A DNA stretch of 64,000 nt from Torreya grandis (Eukaryota; Streptophyta; Pinopsida; Cupressales; Taxaceae), in assembly GCA_037957365.1 (NCBI GenBank), contig JARHVA010001175.1, positions 767,501-831,500 of the forward strand, read 5' to 3'. A program made the translations under genes and the position numbers. Below the pieces are notes generated by a model. The model saw only the letters and a program-made list of their open reading frames with translations, was not told the origin of the DNA and ran no database searches. Below, in pieces: positions 1-13,890 of the stretch (its first letter is position 1; each line of letters opens with the position of its first letter).

Positions 1-2020
1 CATCCAATCATATCTTCATTGTTTATTTTAATTGGGCCTCAAGAAGTTGAGTGTATAAATATTAGCATGTCATTTTCCTTTTATATAGGATTGTCTCCAT
101 CATTTGACCCCACAAAAAATCCCTATAATTAATATCGTCATACATAAAAAATAAAAACATTTTTTCCCCATTAGAAAAAAAATAAGCTTAATATAATTAA
201 ATCCAATATACATAGGTCTAATTGGAAAGTGGGTAAGAATTGGATAAAATAATTCCCTAGATAACTACAATATGGGACAAGGGAACAAGAATTTAGACAT
301 AATTACTTTGAGTAATGAAAATATACCATTGTGGAGATTGATCTAGAAGTTGTTAAGGACACTCATCTAATTTTCAAATACAAAAGGGCAATTAAAACTC
401 CATAAAAGAAAACCATGAAGGGTTTCATAAAAGGCTCCAGTAAATGTACTTCATAGCAACATTGGACTTGCTGAAAGACAAGGATGAGGAGATGGAATAA
501 GCTACCCAAAAGTACCAAGTAATATCCATGGATATTTATGAATAAGTTTAGTTTTCTTTTAATATTAATGTTGGTTATTTCATCTCAAGTCATTATTACT
601 AAAGTTTTTGTTTTAATGACTGGTTGAAGCCCTTCTATATTTTCATCCCATGTGGCTTTGTCTCCTGACTTTGAGTCTTGTTTGTCTTGTTTAAACTCTA
701 TGTTTTTTGTATCCTTATAAAACCAACTCTTTTTTTATAATAAAATAAAAATGAAATAGTCATCCCTTCAAGGATGGGGATGCAGGTAAAAATAAGAAAA
801 TTAAATTAAAAAAATAATTGAAAGATTTTTTTTGAATAATTTAAAGATTTGAATTTGGTACTCACAAATCCCACATCCTCTTTGACATGGATAAACACAT
901 CTACCTCCTAAAATTAGATATAATAATCAATCTCTTTTATGTAATTTTTTCAAACTTAGATCTCAAAGTTCACTATTCAATTTCAAAAGGAATTACAAAT
1001 TTTTAAATTTTAAAACTATATATATTCTACCCATGTTGTAGTCCCTAAAGTATAGAGTAGAATTTTCAAAATCCAAGGCTTGTCCTATTGAAAAAATAAT
1101 ATCTTATCATCTAAAAATCCATTTTAAACACCAACTCCTCCATGTAAAAGATGGTAATGAATTTTTTTATTTTTCTTAAGTCTTGGTCTTGCATGGACTC
1201 TTACGTTAGCCCAGTGACTCGTACTTCATTCATAGAAATTGCTTTATTTCTATGGGAACCCATATAATTATTAATCATAATTTAATATATAGATCACACA
1301 ATAAATTGATCATAAATGTTATCAAATCAAAAAATACAATAAGAATTGATCCTACATCAAACCTTACTTTTGGTTCAATCTACTTACAATAATTTCATTT
1401 CTCTCACCAAATAGAGGGCATACATAGCCATTATTTCTTAAAAATGTAATACATAAGGAATACTTGATTCAATACATATTTCATATATGTCATATTTTAA
1501 TTCAATCACACTTCAAAATATTTAGTATGTTTTTAGTTGTTGCTCATAATGTTTTAGTTTATATAGATTTCACTTAGTGCATTACAGTATTACTCAAATT
1601 TTATGCATCATTTTGACATAGTCTGACATGGGGTTTTAATATAATTAACATAATTACTAAGAACATGCTCTCTCAATTTCAATTTTTCACATGTTTTTAT
1701 ACTCAAACAAGGTCTTTCCCTAGATATGCTAGCATTGTTGGACTATCCTAATGATTATTATAGGTTATCATAGATTACTTCCTAGGTAATATCAAGTTAC
1801 TCTGATTTAATAAATATTTTAAGGAATAAGGCATGTGAATGGCATATGCTTGTATTTGACATAGTATAACTTGATATTACATAGATTATGATAATGGGGA
1901 AAGGTGAATATCATAAATATGCATAACTATAAATTTTTTTATCAAAAATTAGATTTATTAAAAATAACGTATGACTTGGTGTGCTTAGTTAAAAGACTAG
2001 CAGAACATGTATGATGCATG
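1..2020. other. A+T-rich flank, no gene seen
   Basis: This stretch lies left of the first LTR element. All six frames are broken by frequent stops and I see no domain motif, RNA gene or long repeat. The part at about 400-780 ends in a T-rich stretch followed by AATAAA-like words, which could be the tail of a very old retroelement or transcript, but nothing supports a specific call. Confidence 0.5.
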
Positions 2021-2025
2021 GTCTT
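2021..2025. repeat. Left target-site duplication of element 1
   Basis: GTCTT lies immediately before the start of the 5' LTR. It matches GTCTC at 22557-22561, immediately after the 3' LTR, at four of five bases, and the mismatch is a C/T difference. Ty3/gypsy integration makes 5-bp duplications, so this pair supports one insertion event and fixes the LTR ends. Confidence 0.65.
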
Positions 2026-5000
2026 TTTTGACAGTTTTGACCTTATAGGTCAAATTATCACCCATACCATTCAAAAATTTGTGTATCATGCCAGTTTGTA
2101 TCGTGATTCAATATTTGGTATTGGAAATTCCTTAAAGAAGCCATGAATAATATGTCTTAAGATTTTTTAGGTGATTTCCCTCATTTGTCTTGTGCTTGTC
2201 TAGTCATTTTTTTTCATTTTTGAGCCATTTTAAGTAATGAGAAGAGTTTAGAGTGTATTTATAAGTGTCATATAATGTTTCAAGGTCATTACATGCCTAA
2301 CATATGTATAATGAGGTTGATCCATTTCTAGACTAACTTCATGATTCATTTCTATGCAAAATCTAACCAAAGAAGGTTTTGATGGTATATGATAAGGATA
2401 AATATTTATCCCATCTTTATTAACCTCATAAAACATGTTAAAGACTCAATAATACATTTTATGGGATTGAAATCAAAGATCTTTGGTGAAAATAGCCTTT
2501 TTAGTGTAAAAATAGGCCTTTTAGAGGCATTCATTTTGGTTTTCACAGGATTTTTGTGATAAAATAATCATATAGGATTCATTGGGTCCTTAAATAGTCA
2601 TATCAGTGGTTTGAAATAAGTTTTAAGTGAAAAATTGCAAAAACCAACTTTACTCTAATATTGACCTTCCTTGCATGCCTAGAAGGGCAATTTTTAAATG
2701 CTTAGTACGAGAAGAGGAAAGAGAGTTAGGATATAAAAATTTGGTAATTGGTATGGGTCTAAGTAATATTAAAATTATTTTCATTGGTTTAAAATTTTCA
2801 TCATCTTGATGAACAATCATTAAGAGTGACAACAGGTCACTATAGCCCATGCATCTAAGAGGGGTCTATTCTTGGGCTTATTTATTAATATAATAAAAGA
2901 ATGAAGATAAATGGTTTTTTACAATGTTTTTATCGGATATAATTATCCTTTTAATCTTTTTATAATTTTATAACTCCTTACAAGAAAGTATTTATAGCAT
3001 AAAACCTTGTTTCTATCACTATTTTTTGAGTGGTCTCTTCATTCAGTTTTAAAGCAAAGTATGAGTTTTTAATCAAATGTTTTCACCTTCATAGGTTAAA
3101 AATTGATGTTATAAATCATGACACACTTTTTTCATGTAATTAAGAGTTCACAAGTTCGCATTCTTAGTGTGTCTCTTTGAGAGAGTTCAATCTGAGTCTA
3201 TTTCTTCAACAAGGTATAGTTACATTCATTGAGTTTGATTTTCATATTAATATCCAATAATAGTGGATGGAAGATGTTATCAAGTTGTTTTAATCTATAA
3301 TAAAATAATAAGATGCATCATAAACTTTTCAAAACATCAAATTCCTCACACCATGTGTATTTCTACCATAGTCCATACATCAATAATGAGTACCTTTAGG
3401 CATGGTAGGCATAATTGGTGTCATAATCTCAAGGAGTGATCAAGGTAGAAGATTTTATTTTAGGTTTAAACATTTGGAAAATTTGATGCCATGTACCATG
3501 TAAAGGTCATTATAAGTCAATATTATACTCTTAAATTCATGCACACAATGACCCCTATTATTCTTCACTTGTAACCATGGTGGTTGAAGAATGAGGTCCT
3601 ATGAATGTTCATTGGAGGTCATAAAGAGTTTTGGGAAGTTGAGAGGTTTTTATGAACACAACATGATGAGTTGGTTTTTCAATGACATATGTTAGACTAT
3701 GTTTAGCTAACAAATGAACCTTTAGGCCTACAACCCTGAGTGTATACCTACAAGCACCTTAAAGGAGGATATTCAGCTTAAGATAAGATTTTGGTCTAGT
3801 CAATGTATCTTCATGATTAGAAGTTACTTATAAAGATGTTGGAAAAACACAAGATGGATCACAAGAATATATAGGTTTGATGCACATGAATTTATCCATA
3901 TTCACTGCATGGGGTTTTCAATATCAACCTACATCTAGCTCCCACAGAGTTCCTAAAGGTGTTGATTGATGGAGAGGGATATGTTTTAAAAGCCTTTATG
4001 TTGTGTGAGGGATTGGATGTTAGCATGATATCTATGTTTGAGGTCATGATATAGTTGTCATTATCAAGGTTAATGTTTTTCTTTAAGATGGAGATTTAGG
4101 GACAAGATCTCTTACAACATGAAAATAAAGCCCTATAACTTCTTTGATGTTTTCATAATATGGTCAAATAAGAGCCTAGAATAGTCCAAATGGTTTTAAA
4201 TCGTATCCCTATCATATGGGTATAACCTTGAAAGAGAGGATGGATGTGTGACTTGAGGATCAAGGTGATTGGAGGTCTCCAAATTGGGTATTTGTTCACT
4301 GAATTCTCTCAATATTTTCTATAGTATTTTGATGTTTAATATGAACTCACAGTTCAACTCTAATGTGTTATGAAAGTATGCCCAAGGTTTCAAGGCTATT
4401 GAGATGAGAATATTCCACTAGTTGAAGAGAAGGATTAGGTTACATTACTTATATATACCCTATTGATATGAAGTCTAAATGACGAAAATCCATGACATAG
4501 GTTCCTTTTGTAGAGAACCAACAACCACTCATATACACAACTTTCATAGTCATATCAAGTGAAGAAGGGACTATAATTTGGGATGATAACATTGTGTTTT
4601 GTAATGGTGTATTTATCATGAAGGATCTTAGTGAGAAACATCATATGATTTTCTTAATAAAGATCAAAATGTGGTTATTAAAGACAAAACACCTACAACA
4701 TGCACCTATAGCCATGTCCCATCTCACTATAGAATGTGTTATTGGCGGGTGAGTTTAAAAGGTAGGTCAATAAAGGTTAAATAGAGGATGAGGTTACATA
4801 ATTTATATATGCCCTATTAAGGTGAAGATTTAATGATGACACCTTACTAACACTACCATACCCCTTTTTAGTTTGTACATGGTGACCTACATCCATCACA
4901 AAGGTGAGGGCTACAACCAAGTAAAGATTTTGGCATTTAGAGGCATAATGGAGAGTGTTGACTAATTCAAGGAAGGTGTGAGTTGGTGAATAATGTTAAT

Positions 5001-8000
5001 CATAAATCAAGTCAAGATAATCTTGTGTGGTAATGACTCTAACTAAATGGACACCTATAGCCCTGGTTTGTACAAGGGTTTTCAATAAACACAGTTAAGT
5101 GTGTATAAAACGCAAGAATGTCTTCAAGGGTAATTGGCATGATGTAATCATGAGGGTAACTATGATATATAAAATAGAAGGAAATTGGTATCAAGATTCC
5201 ATTGGTTTTCACCTATAGGTAGGTTACTCTTTTGAGGAAATACACAGTCATTAAGCACTAAAAGAGGTGATAACACCTTAAGCATGCTTTAAAGGCATTA
5301 TTCTTCCCAAGGAAAGTTTTGGGTTTAAATACCATCATGAAAAACTTAATGAAAAAATCAAGGTAACATTATGCCTTACACAAACCTTTCAAGAATAATT
5401 CACTTTGTCTTGGTCATTATGGGGCTAATAAGAATTGAACAACACAATCACACATGGAGTATGAGGGTTTTGCATTCATAATGAGGGAATGGTGTTTTGA
5501 TTTGAGGAAAATGAAACTATAGGATAAGGGACATGAGGTTTTTCATAAAAGGCTACTAAATTAAAAATAAAAATCAATTTTAACACAATGGAGATCACAC
5601 TTATAGCTATAAATAGGATTCTCTTAATCCATGATACAATCAAATGTAAAGGCTATGAAGTTTTGACATAACAATTGATCTCATAGGGTTAATTGTCATG
5701 ATTAAAGTTATCATGAATGATTGTGTAAATACTATATAACTATTTATATTTAAATCGGATTTTACCTATATTCAATTTCATCTAAAACATTCATCTACAG
5801 CCAATTAAGGTACAGTCATACTTGAAGTTAGCATGAAAGGATAAACACTATGGTATATGAGTGATGTATGGTGATATGTAAGGTAAGAATAATAATGGGA
5901 GTTTTTGATGAAATGAGATAGTTAATATTTATTAAAAACTATAATTTTACCAAAATAATACATGAAAGGGGACACCTAAAACATCTCTTGAGCTAATAAC
6001 TCAGTCACAAATGATTGTATTCTAAACCCGCCAAGAGAAAGATGGTAAATGTTTAGGATTTTTGGGTTAAGAAAAGCTTCATTATCATGATTTTAGTGTA
6101 TTAATTAATGATAATATAAATATAATAAGTCTCACACATAAATGAAATAATAAAATAATATTTTTCAAAGGACAACATATAGCCATGATTACAAAACACT
6201 ACACATAGTCTACTTCTCAAAAGTATGCATTAGGATTTTTGATGTTTTAAGGAGTTATAGAGGTCAGTTTGAATTGATTTTTTTTTTAAATGGTACTAGT
6301 GACCTAAGGAAAACCCAAATGTAAATTTAGTTCATGTAAAAATATATCACATGTCCTATATTTTTTCTCAAAGGTAGGCCACTTTTAGACATGTATGAAG
6401 GTAAGAAATCATGAAAAAGTGACCAAAATGAGTGCTGGGTGTCTTGGAACACAATGTGATGATTTTTTATGATTAAATAATGTATATTGATCTATAAAAA
6501 AATAAATTAAGCCCAGGAATGATGATAAAACACTCAAAATGTTGGTAAGTGACCATTTGCAGTCAAACCCCACTAGCCTAGACTAGGCCTATTTCCCAAC
6601 AGTGGGGTCATTTTAATTTCCAAGGTATAATTAAAATTAAAAATAATTGAAAAATTTTCATTGGTTTATATTTTAATTTTTAAATCTATTGGTTTTCATA
6701 TAACTTCATGAAGATGCCATTTATTGGCTTAAGACCATCACAGGGTGCATAAAATGAAGAAATCAATTTGATAGGCCTAGTTTGGATGTTGACACTATAA
6801 AGGAGGGTTAACATGGGACATAAAGGAGTTAGGGGATGTTATAGGGGGTATTATAATTCAAATTTGTGAAATTTTTTCTCAATTTTGATGTCACATTTTT
6901 ATGAATTATCCTTAAGGGTGAAAACTATCAAAAACCCTCCCAAAATCCTAGTTTGGACTAGTTTACAGAGATGGAGTTGGAAAACCAACCAAATGGAATA
7001 TTTGTTTCATTAAAACTACCATAGTTTTTGTTGGACTCTCATATGGTAATTAAGATGATTTTTTAATGTACCTTCACTTATACAAAATTGGTACTTTTTA
7101 ATGTTTTAGAGCTAAAATGATGGTTCTTGAGCACATAGAAGGATTAAAATCATTTGGGAGGAAATATTGAGACTTTTTTTACCTTAAAAAATTAAAAAAT
7201 TCATAATAAATCAAACATATGTTCCAAAACCATTAAATTATTTTGGGCTAGTCAGAAAATGCCTTAAAAGGCCAAGCCTTCCAAAGGCCATTTCATGGTT
7301 CTAGTAATTCTAGGTTGTTCTAGACCACCAAATTTTACATGGGAAATGGTTGGGGAATTATAAAAGTTAATAAAACACTTTTTAAGGTTTAAAACATGTG
7401 TGGTCTCTAAGGTGCAAAATTTATCCTTCTAGGGCTAAAAGGGCTAATTAAGCCTAATTTGGCAAGGAAAAGGTGCTAGAAAATGTATCTATACTTAGAA
7501 CTTGGACACAAAATTTTTTAATTATATATAATGGGATATAGGGTGCCTTAAAATTTTATTATTTTCTCAATATAACCTTTATATTATTCTAGGCAAGGAG
7601 CTTCACAGAAAAAAGGCTATAAGGAGTTTAAGGAAAATGCATAGTTTTGGTGTTAAATCAAGTCTTGTTGAGTTTTTCATGGATAAAACCACATTGAAAT
7701 AGGTATGTTGTTCCATAAATAATTCACCCATGATGTAAATATTATTTTTTTAAGTAAACTTGAAGAAATCACCTCCTTTTCCTTCTATGCCTTAGTGCAA
7801 ATGAGAGTTTTTTGGAGTTTGAGGATAAAATCAAAGCATAAAGCCTATCATAAGGTATTATAAAGTTATTAAAGTATATTTAAAACCAAATTAAATCATA
7901 TAACAATTAATTAATTATTTTTAATGAAGTAGGTCAAGTTATAAAAGGTCTCAAGCTCAGAAAAAGTCTAATTTCTCTTCTAATGCCCCATAAGAGGACA

Positions 8001-9068
8001 AAGTTAAAAGGAGTTGAAAGAGTCTCATAAAAAACTCATGCCAAGTTTTAAATGATAATTAATGAGCCTATATAATTGTTAAAACAAAATAATTTAAGGT
8101 AATTGAAGACCTACATCCAGGGAGGAGAATCATTCATCAAGGGAGATAAGAAATCTAAAACCTAGGGGTTGGTACAAGAATATAGGCACTCTCCAAGTGG
8201 TCTAATCTTGACCAAAAATTATGATGAGTCTTATAAGACCCATAAACATTGGATAAATCATTTTACTCACCAAAATATGAAGGAAATTTTTTTGAGAAGG
8301 TGAAAATGCTATGTAGCACTTTTAGAGGAGCCTTTTGAACAAGTTTCAAGTCCCCTACTTTGGGGATGCTTTGTCTCCAAGAATTTATTTGATATATGTT
8401 TAATTTTTTATATAATTTAAGATGAATTTTTTATTTTTGGATAGTTCATATATTATTCCAATCTTTTTGACCTTTTTAAATCAATAAGAATTTAAATTCC
8501 TCCATTTCCAGGTCTTTTCTAGTGAAGTGTATGTGTTTTCTATTGATATACCCTAGTGAAATACTTGTTTTAATTTTTTATAGCATAGTTTTTTACCTTA
8601 ATGATATGTTTTTTATGTTATATATTTCATTATAAGTGTATAAAAAAATCTAATGTTCATGTATTGGATGTGAGTTTAGTCTTTCCTTATATAAGCTAAA
8701 TTTTTTAGGTCCTTATTTTGAAACATTGTTGTAGAAATATTACTTGGGTGTAGTGAATGTGATAAAGATTTTATATTTCACATAAGCATAATTTAAATCA
8801 TTATATTTGAAAAAAAAAATTGGTGCATCACCTTTCATTTCTAGTTTTCATTTAATTTCATTGCAAGCATTATCCTTTGCACCCTTTTCCTTTCAGAATC
8901 AGTAAGTTATAGTTTGAAAGTTAGTTTTAGTGAGAGCAAAAATGGAACCAACCCTGTCTAGAGATTATCTCCCTTATGAAGTCACACATACTTTGGAGAG
9001 ATTACATGTTCCAACAAGAGTGAATAATTGTATAATTTTTCATAAAGGCACACTCTTGATTGATTATA
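2026..9068 (+). repeat. 5' LTR of element 1 (about 7.04 kb)
   Basis: It aligns nearly collinearly with 15524-22556 from end to end. Anchor pairs include the TTTTGACCT-rich start (2034 and 15532), the ACCATGGTGGTTGAAGAATG block (3577 and 17090), and the TTACATGTTCCAACA block near the end (9002 and 22490). The length is extreme for a plant LTR. I found no convincing long reading frame inside it. A GTG/ATG-initiated open stretch at 8930-9112 starts in the LTR end and runs about 44 bp past it into the leader, probably by chance. Confidence 0.87.
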
Positions 9069-9073
9069 ATTTT

Positions 9074-9090
9074 TGGTATGATCAGTTTAG
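9074..9090 (+). other. Primer-binding site, tRNA-iMet-like
   Basis: TGGTATGATCAG lies 5 bp after the inferred end of the 5' LTR. It resembles the usual plant primer site TGGTATCAGAG, complementary to the 3' end of initiator tRNA-Met, with a small shift after the first six bases. Its position supports the LTR end at about 9068. Confidence 0.65.
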
Positions 9091-9389
9091 AGAGGAGGAG
9101 AAGTATTTATAGTAGAAGAAGACATCCATCATCATCATAAGATCAAGATTCTTTAGGTTGTAGAGTTCATATCATCATCCAGATAATTATTTCATGCTAA
9201 AATTTACCAATAGGTCACCTAGTAAAGGTATTCCTCTTGAATTTATTGAGTTTCCTTATACTTAATATAAAATATCAAGGTTTAGTAAGAAAAATACATA
9301 TCTTAAAAATCAATATCTATCTCTTGGTCATCATATTATCCTAAATAGTATAATCCCCACTATCTAGATGGATATAAAAAATTAGGTGT

Positions 9390-10010
9390 TTGTGCCATTC
9401 AATAGAGGTAGCCCTTTGAATTTGGCCCATTTTGATGTCATTCCTATTTCTGCTCTTAAGAGTATCCCTTTCTTATTATGAGAAGATCAGAAAACCCCTA
9501 TTGAGCACATTCAATATGTAGCTAACCTTTGCTCAGTCCATAATGTTGTTTAGGATAATTTAGCTATTAGACTACTTATTGATTCCTTCAAATGAAAACA
9601 CTATAGTGGTATAAAAGCCTCCCACTGAACTCCATTGCTACTTGGGATGAATTAGGTGCAACATTAGCCAAATAATTTGAGGACAAATATGATCACCTCT
9701 CTTTATTTGAACAATTGACTACCATTAAGAGAGCTCCTCATGAGATCATGTTTTATTTTAACCTCATATTCCAAAATACATGGAAAAAAATACCTATTTT
9801 AATGAGGCCATCATCAAAATATGCATTTTTGTACTATCTAAAAGCCCTCAATTTTGACATTAGTGTGATGATACAGTCAATGGGTGGTATTACCTTACCA
9901 AATGCTTATGAGGTTACAATAAGAGCACAAAATAGTTTGATATAAGCTGGTAAGATTCTCCAAGGCCTCTAATACATATATTCCTAGAATTAAAGTATAT
10001 ATAATCCCTT
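9390..10010 (+). pseudogene. gag: gag of element 1 (capsid region), decayed
   Basis: Gag would form the virus-like particle that packages element RNA in the cytoplasm. From 9392 the translation (VPFNRGSPLN onward) follows the capsid region of plant Tat gag: a segment with NLCSVHNVV, then TIKRAPHE at about 9718, and MIQSMGGITLP at about 9869-9901. The longest open part is 9715-9945. Stops upstream of it fall where Gln or Trp is expected, and at least one frameshift is needed near 9615. No zinc knuckle is readable downstream. The family assignment comes from recalled similarity to gymnosperm Tat gag proteins and would need a protein search to confirm. Confidence 0.7.
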
Positions 10011-11030
10011 CAAGCTCCTCAAATTCCATACTTGGATCTTATTCCATCACCTCAATCCCAAATTATATCCCTTACTAGTCAAACTAGTGAGATTGGAAAG
10101 TTGAAAGGTTTGTTACAATATTTTTGGAATGAGATAGTATAACTCAAGAGGAATTAGTATCAAGTTAATACGCCCTATCAACAACAAAATTAGACTTCCT
10201 ATCATCCCTTAAGAGATCAAATGCATATTTTTCAAGGTTTCAGAGAGAATATACCACCCTACAAAGAACAAGGAGCCATAACTCCAACTAAACCACATGC
10301 ATCTCTTGATATTAATCCACCTTATAATTCAAAATTTATTATTTCCACACCACCTCAAAATAATTTGATGCAGGACTCAGGTTAGCAGCCCTCCAATCTT
10401 AATAATGCTCAGAACCAAGCCTTGGTGTCATAAGACATTAGTATGCCATAAATGACACAAGAATATTTATCTTTTCAAGGAGGTCAATAAAAATAAACAA
10501 GTTTGTCATCACAAGGAGAGAATCAAAAATTTCAAGGGTATCTTGATGCCATTAATGTAAATTATCAAATGAATGATCATGTTGCATTCAATCAGGGTGG
10601 TGAAACTAGCACTCTAAGTGGTCAAGTTATACATATAACTAGAGTTAAAATAAGAGCCATTGATGAGTTTCAAGATGTGATGAATTATTTAAGTACTCCT
10701 AATATTGTTTCCAAGAGTACCAAATAACACTTTTTACCCTTGCAACATAGAAAAACTAGAATACAGAGGTTGGAAGGGTTCATCAAATAGCTCTAGTTCA
10801 TGAGTAACCAATGGTTCAAAAAGTGTATAAAAAGGTTAGTGTGGCTCAATTCATTATATTGGATAAGATGAATAATTATAATATTAGAATTATCATGTGG
10901 GATTCTCTCTCTATTCTAGGATTAAAAGATATGCTCATTCAAGATCTTTCAACTCTAAAATTATCTCTAAAACCGATTGATAAAGAAGGTGTTGTCCTAA
11001 TTAATTCAAACTATCCGAATAATAAATAAG
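10011..11030 (+). pseudogene. gag C-terminal / pre-protease linker of element 1
   Basis: A low-complexity stretch rich in Pro, Gln, Asn and Ser codons (10011-10480) is followed by two open segments, 10503-10727 (74 codons) and 10811-11029 (72 codons). The second contains VQKVYKKVSVAQF and a Leu/Ser-rich part, which resembles the poorly conserved segment just before the protease in Tat polyproteins. Position and composition support a linker between gag and protease. I assign no enzymatic role. Confidence 0.5.
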
Positions 11031-11099
11031 TAAAATAGGTACATAAGATAGTAAAGGTAGACATAAACTTAGGTAAAATCAAATAAAACTCCTCCTTTC

Positions 11100-11560
11100 T
11101 ACCTTTCTTTGATAGTGGGTGACACTTTAGTTCATAACTATATTGTGATTAGTGGAGCCAGTACCACTATTATGCCTAAGTAAAATGTAGAGAAGCTCCA
11201 TCTTGTTTATGAGCCAAATAATAAAGGAGTACTTCAATTAAATGGGTCACCAAAAAATACAATAGCCATCATCAAATATCTAAAATTGACACTACATGAT
11301 TGTCCCAATGTTACCATTCAGTAGGATGTAGTTATGGTGGACTTGCCTCCCTACTTTACCATGTGTCTTTCAAGGGATTTCACCTCAAATATTGGAGGGT
11401 ACTTATCATCTGATTAGACATATTTAATGTTAATAACCAGGTATGGTCCTAAGTTAACAATAAATTCTAAACCTATTGCATGTTTTAATTTAGATCCATA
11501 TATTCCAAGTGTTGTGAACACTAATTATGTCATCTCTAAATGAGGTGCTAGAAACCAACG
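11100..11560 (+). pseudogene. pro: Aspartic protease of element 1, decayed
   Basis: The retroviral-type aspartic protease would cut the Gag-Pol polyprotein. The active-site region reads ISGASTTIMP at about 11148-11177. The family motif is DSGA, so the catalytic Asp codon is replaced by Ile here. Downstream, the motifs VVMVDLPPYF (about 11331) and CLSRDFTSNIGGYLSSD (about 11362-11412) match the conserved C-terminal half of the protease in this group. There are stops at the Lys-Pro boundary after the active site and before VVMVDL, both at expected Gln/Ser positions. The loss of Asp alone would inactivate it. Confidence 0.75.
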
Positions 11561-11734
11561 AAATGGAAACTAAATAACCTTTAGATGGAGTTATATATAT
11601 TTTTAATTTATAAGTGGGCCTATAATTTTCATGAACATGATATTATAATCTAATTAAATAATAAATACTTAGTGTTTATTAGCTTCATAAGAATGATGCA
11701 CTAACTCTTTCCATGGTTAAGGATGATGAGTTTA

Positions 11735-12130
11735 GTAAAGGTTTGTGGAAATTGTACTTTGATGGATTAAAGAATAAACATGGTACTAGGGATGGAATTA
11801 TGTTTATTTATCTATAAAATCAAAGGTATTTATATTTTATTAATTTTAGTTTGGTTTTTCAAATAATGTTGTTGAGTATGAGGCATTAGTTCCTAGTTTA
11901 CAGTTGGGTAGGAAGATGAAAGTCAACACCTTGCAAGTTTTTGGTGATAGTGAACTTATAGTTCACCAAGTAAGAGGTCTTAATGTATTCAAAAAAAAAA
12001 AATCTTCAATATTATAAGCATAGGATGTGGGACTTACTTGAGGATATTCAAGATTTCAACATTCAAGAAATACCAAGAGATGAGAACAAACATACAAATA
12101 GGTTGGCTACCATTGGGTAAAAATTTAGTA
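11735..12130 (+). pseudogene. Archaeal-type RNase H (extra RNase H) of element 1, upstream of RT
   Basis: This second, archaeal-type RNase H (aRNH) is a hallmark acquisition of plant Tat elements and would degrade RNA in RNA/DNA hybrids. Visible landmarks are FDG at 11758-11766 (first catalytic Asp), VEYEA at 11871-11885 (catalytic Glu), GDSEL at 11943-11957 (second Asp), and the C-terminal block with PRDENKHTNRLATIG at about 12072-12115. An A-run at 11990-12002 has produced a frameshift. The position is unusual: it lies between protease and reverse transcriptase, whereas many Tat elements described carry it downstream of the RT-linked RNase H. Confidence 0.8.
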
Positions 12131-12590
12131 TCATAGTTGATATAAAAAGTGAAAAAAATTAGTCACACATAAAATTTGTTGTAAAGCCTTCTGTTCTAGA
12201 TAACCATGAGAACTGGCAAGTGTTTAAAGGTGACAACTAAATTGTCAATTTCTTGCAAGAAGAGGATAAGTTCTCCTCAAGAAATCAATCAAAGTACTTG
12301 TAGTAGTATGGTGATCATTTTGTGAAAATAAAAAATAATAATTTGCCCAAGGGATTGGTCAAACTTGAGAACATTTTAATTTGTGATTATTATTTAAGGA
12401 AGGAGAAGTCATATTTGTCAACAAAGGAGGAACACTATGCCAATGTGGAGATCATAGATGGTAAGAATTTAAAGTTTGGTAAGGTATGCACTCCTTCACA
12501 AAAGGAATATTTCATTAAGTTATGTACAAGTTTTGTTGATCTATTTTCATGGCAATATAGTGATTTCAAGGACTTGACCCAAGTCTAGCT
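12131..12590 (+). pseudogene. Linker between aRNH and RT of element 1
   Basis: Contains an open stretch at 12322-12588 (88 codons) that ends in DLFSWQYSDFKDL, the usual lead-in to the reverse transcriptase of Tat and Athila elements. The preceding part is Lys/Asn-rich with no known domain. It belongs to the polyprotein and is not an independent gene. Confidence 0.6.
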
Positions 12591-13500
12591 CAACACACTA
12601 TTGAGTTAGAGGATAAAACTAAACCAATAAGACAAGAACAAAGTATCATCAATCTTAAGCTTGAGCCTTTGATGAGATTTGAGCTTCATAATCTCATAGA
12701 TTTAGCTATTATATTTCCAATCAAGCACTCAACTTGGGTGGTAAATATTGTTCCAGTATAGAAGAAGAACGGTGAGATTAGATTATGTGTTAACTTTTAT
12801 GATTTGAATAAGGATTCCTTTAAATATCAATATACTATTACCATCAATGGAACAAAATATATAGTTGGTTTTAGGTTTAGAGAGGTTTTCTTTTTTGGAT
12901 AGATGCAGTGGTTACAATCAGATTTTCGTCAAGGAAGAGAACCAATTCAAGACAACCTTCACTACAAAGTGGGGGATATTTGCATATATAAATATGCCCT
13001 TTAGTTTATCCAATGCTGGAGTAACCTTTTAGAGAGCCATGGATATGGAATTCCAAGGCCTTCTTAATATGTTTTTAATTATATATTTGGATGATATAAT
13101 AGTGTTTTGAAAGAGTGTGAGTGAGCACATGGTCTACCTCAAGTAAGTGTTCAAAAGGTGTAGGAAATTTTGGTTATCTCTTAATCTAAAAAAATGTGTC
13201 TTCTCAAGTTTATGAAGGTAAGCTCCTTGGGCATGTGGTTTCAAAGTATGGTTTAAGCATAAATTCTAAAAGGATAGATTTCATTCCTACACTTTCCTTT
13301 CCTAGTCACAAAAAGTCTTTTTAAAGCTTCTTAGGGAGAATAAATTTTATAAGAAGATACATATCAAATTTTCCCACATTATCTAAACCAATTACAACCA
13401 TGCTAAAGAATAATTAGAGTTTCATATAGTCAAAAGGAGTAAATATTTTTGAGGAGATTAATAAGGACATAGCTAGTGCTCCTACACTCATAAATCTAGA
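12591..13500 (+). pseudogene. Reverse transcriptase of element 1, decayed
   Basis: RNA-directed DNA polymerase that would copy the element RNA. Recognisable blocks are STWVVNIVPV (about 12727), GEIRLCVNFYDLNK (about 12771), the palm segment with MPFSLSNAG-like codons near 13003, and the catalytic YLDD box at 13084-13095, which is intact. After it come SVSEHMVYLK and the thumb/connection region to about 13500. Stops fall at expected Gln, Trp or Arg positions, for example just after the YLDD box, and there are at least two frameshifts. Family assignment is firm; activity is not possible. Confidence 0.88.
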
Positions 13501-13890
13501 TTTCATAAAAGATTTCATTTTGTACACTTATGTTAACATGGACACACCATTTTAGGCATTCTTATGCAATAGAATCATGAGGATTTGGAGTAGCCAATAG
13601 CATTATTCAGTCAAGGATTGGAAGAGTATGAAATAAGGTACTCTTTTGTTGAAAAACATGAACTTTTAGTTACAAGGTCTCTCAATAAGTTTAGATACTT
13701 TTTGTTTAATAATAAGATACACCTAATGGTTGCCCATCCAAGTATCAAAAATTTCCTTTTGAACAAAGACATAAATGAGAAGAGAGATAGTTTCATAACC
13801 GAGGTAATGGATTATGATGTGAAAATCAAGGTCACAAAGCTGATTAGAGGTAAAGGACTTTGTGAGCATCTAGCTCAAGACTTGTAAGAG
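13490..13890 (+). pseudogene. RT-linked RNase H of element 1, decayed
   Basis: The gypsy-type RNase H connected to the reverse transcriptase. FILYTYVNMDTPF at about 13516 marks its start, with Asn in the usual DAS position. An open run of 89 codons at 13618-13887 then carries EKHELLVTRSLNKFRYFL and the tail KLIRGKGLCEHLA. This tail is characteristic of Tat polymerase polyproteins. The element therefore carries two RNase H domains of different origin, one on each side of the reverse transcriptase. Confidence 0.8.

Noticed and set aside
8930..9112. Open stretch crossing the end of the 5' LTR into the leader, a possible gag start
   Set aside because: It begins with GTG/ATG in the LTR end, runs through the primer-binding site and stops 280 bp before gag. 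The same frame in the 3' LTR has a stop after about 40 codons.
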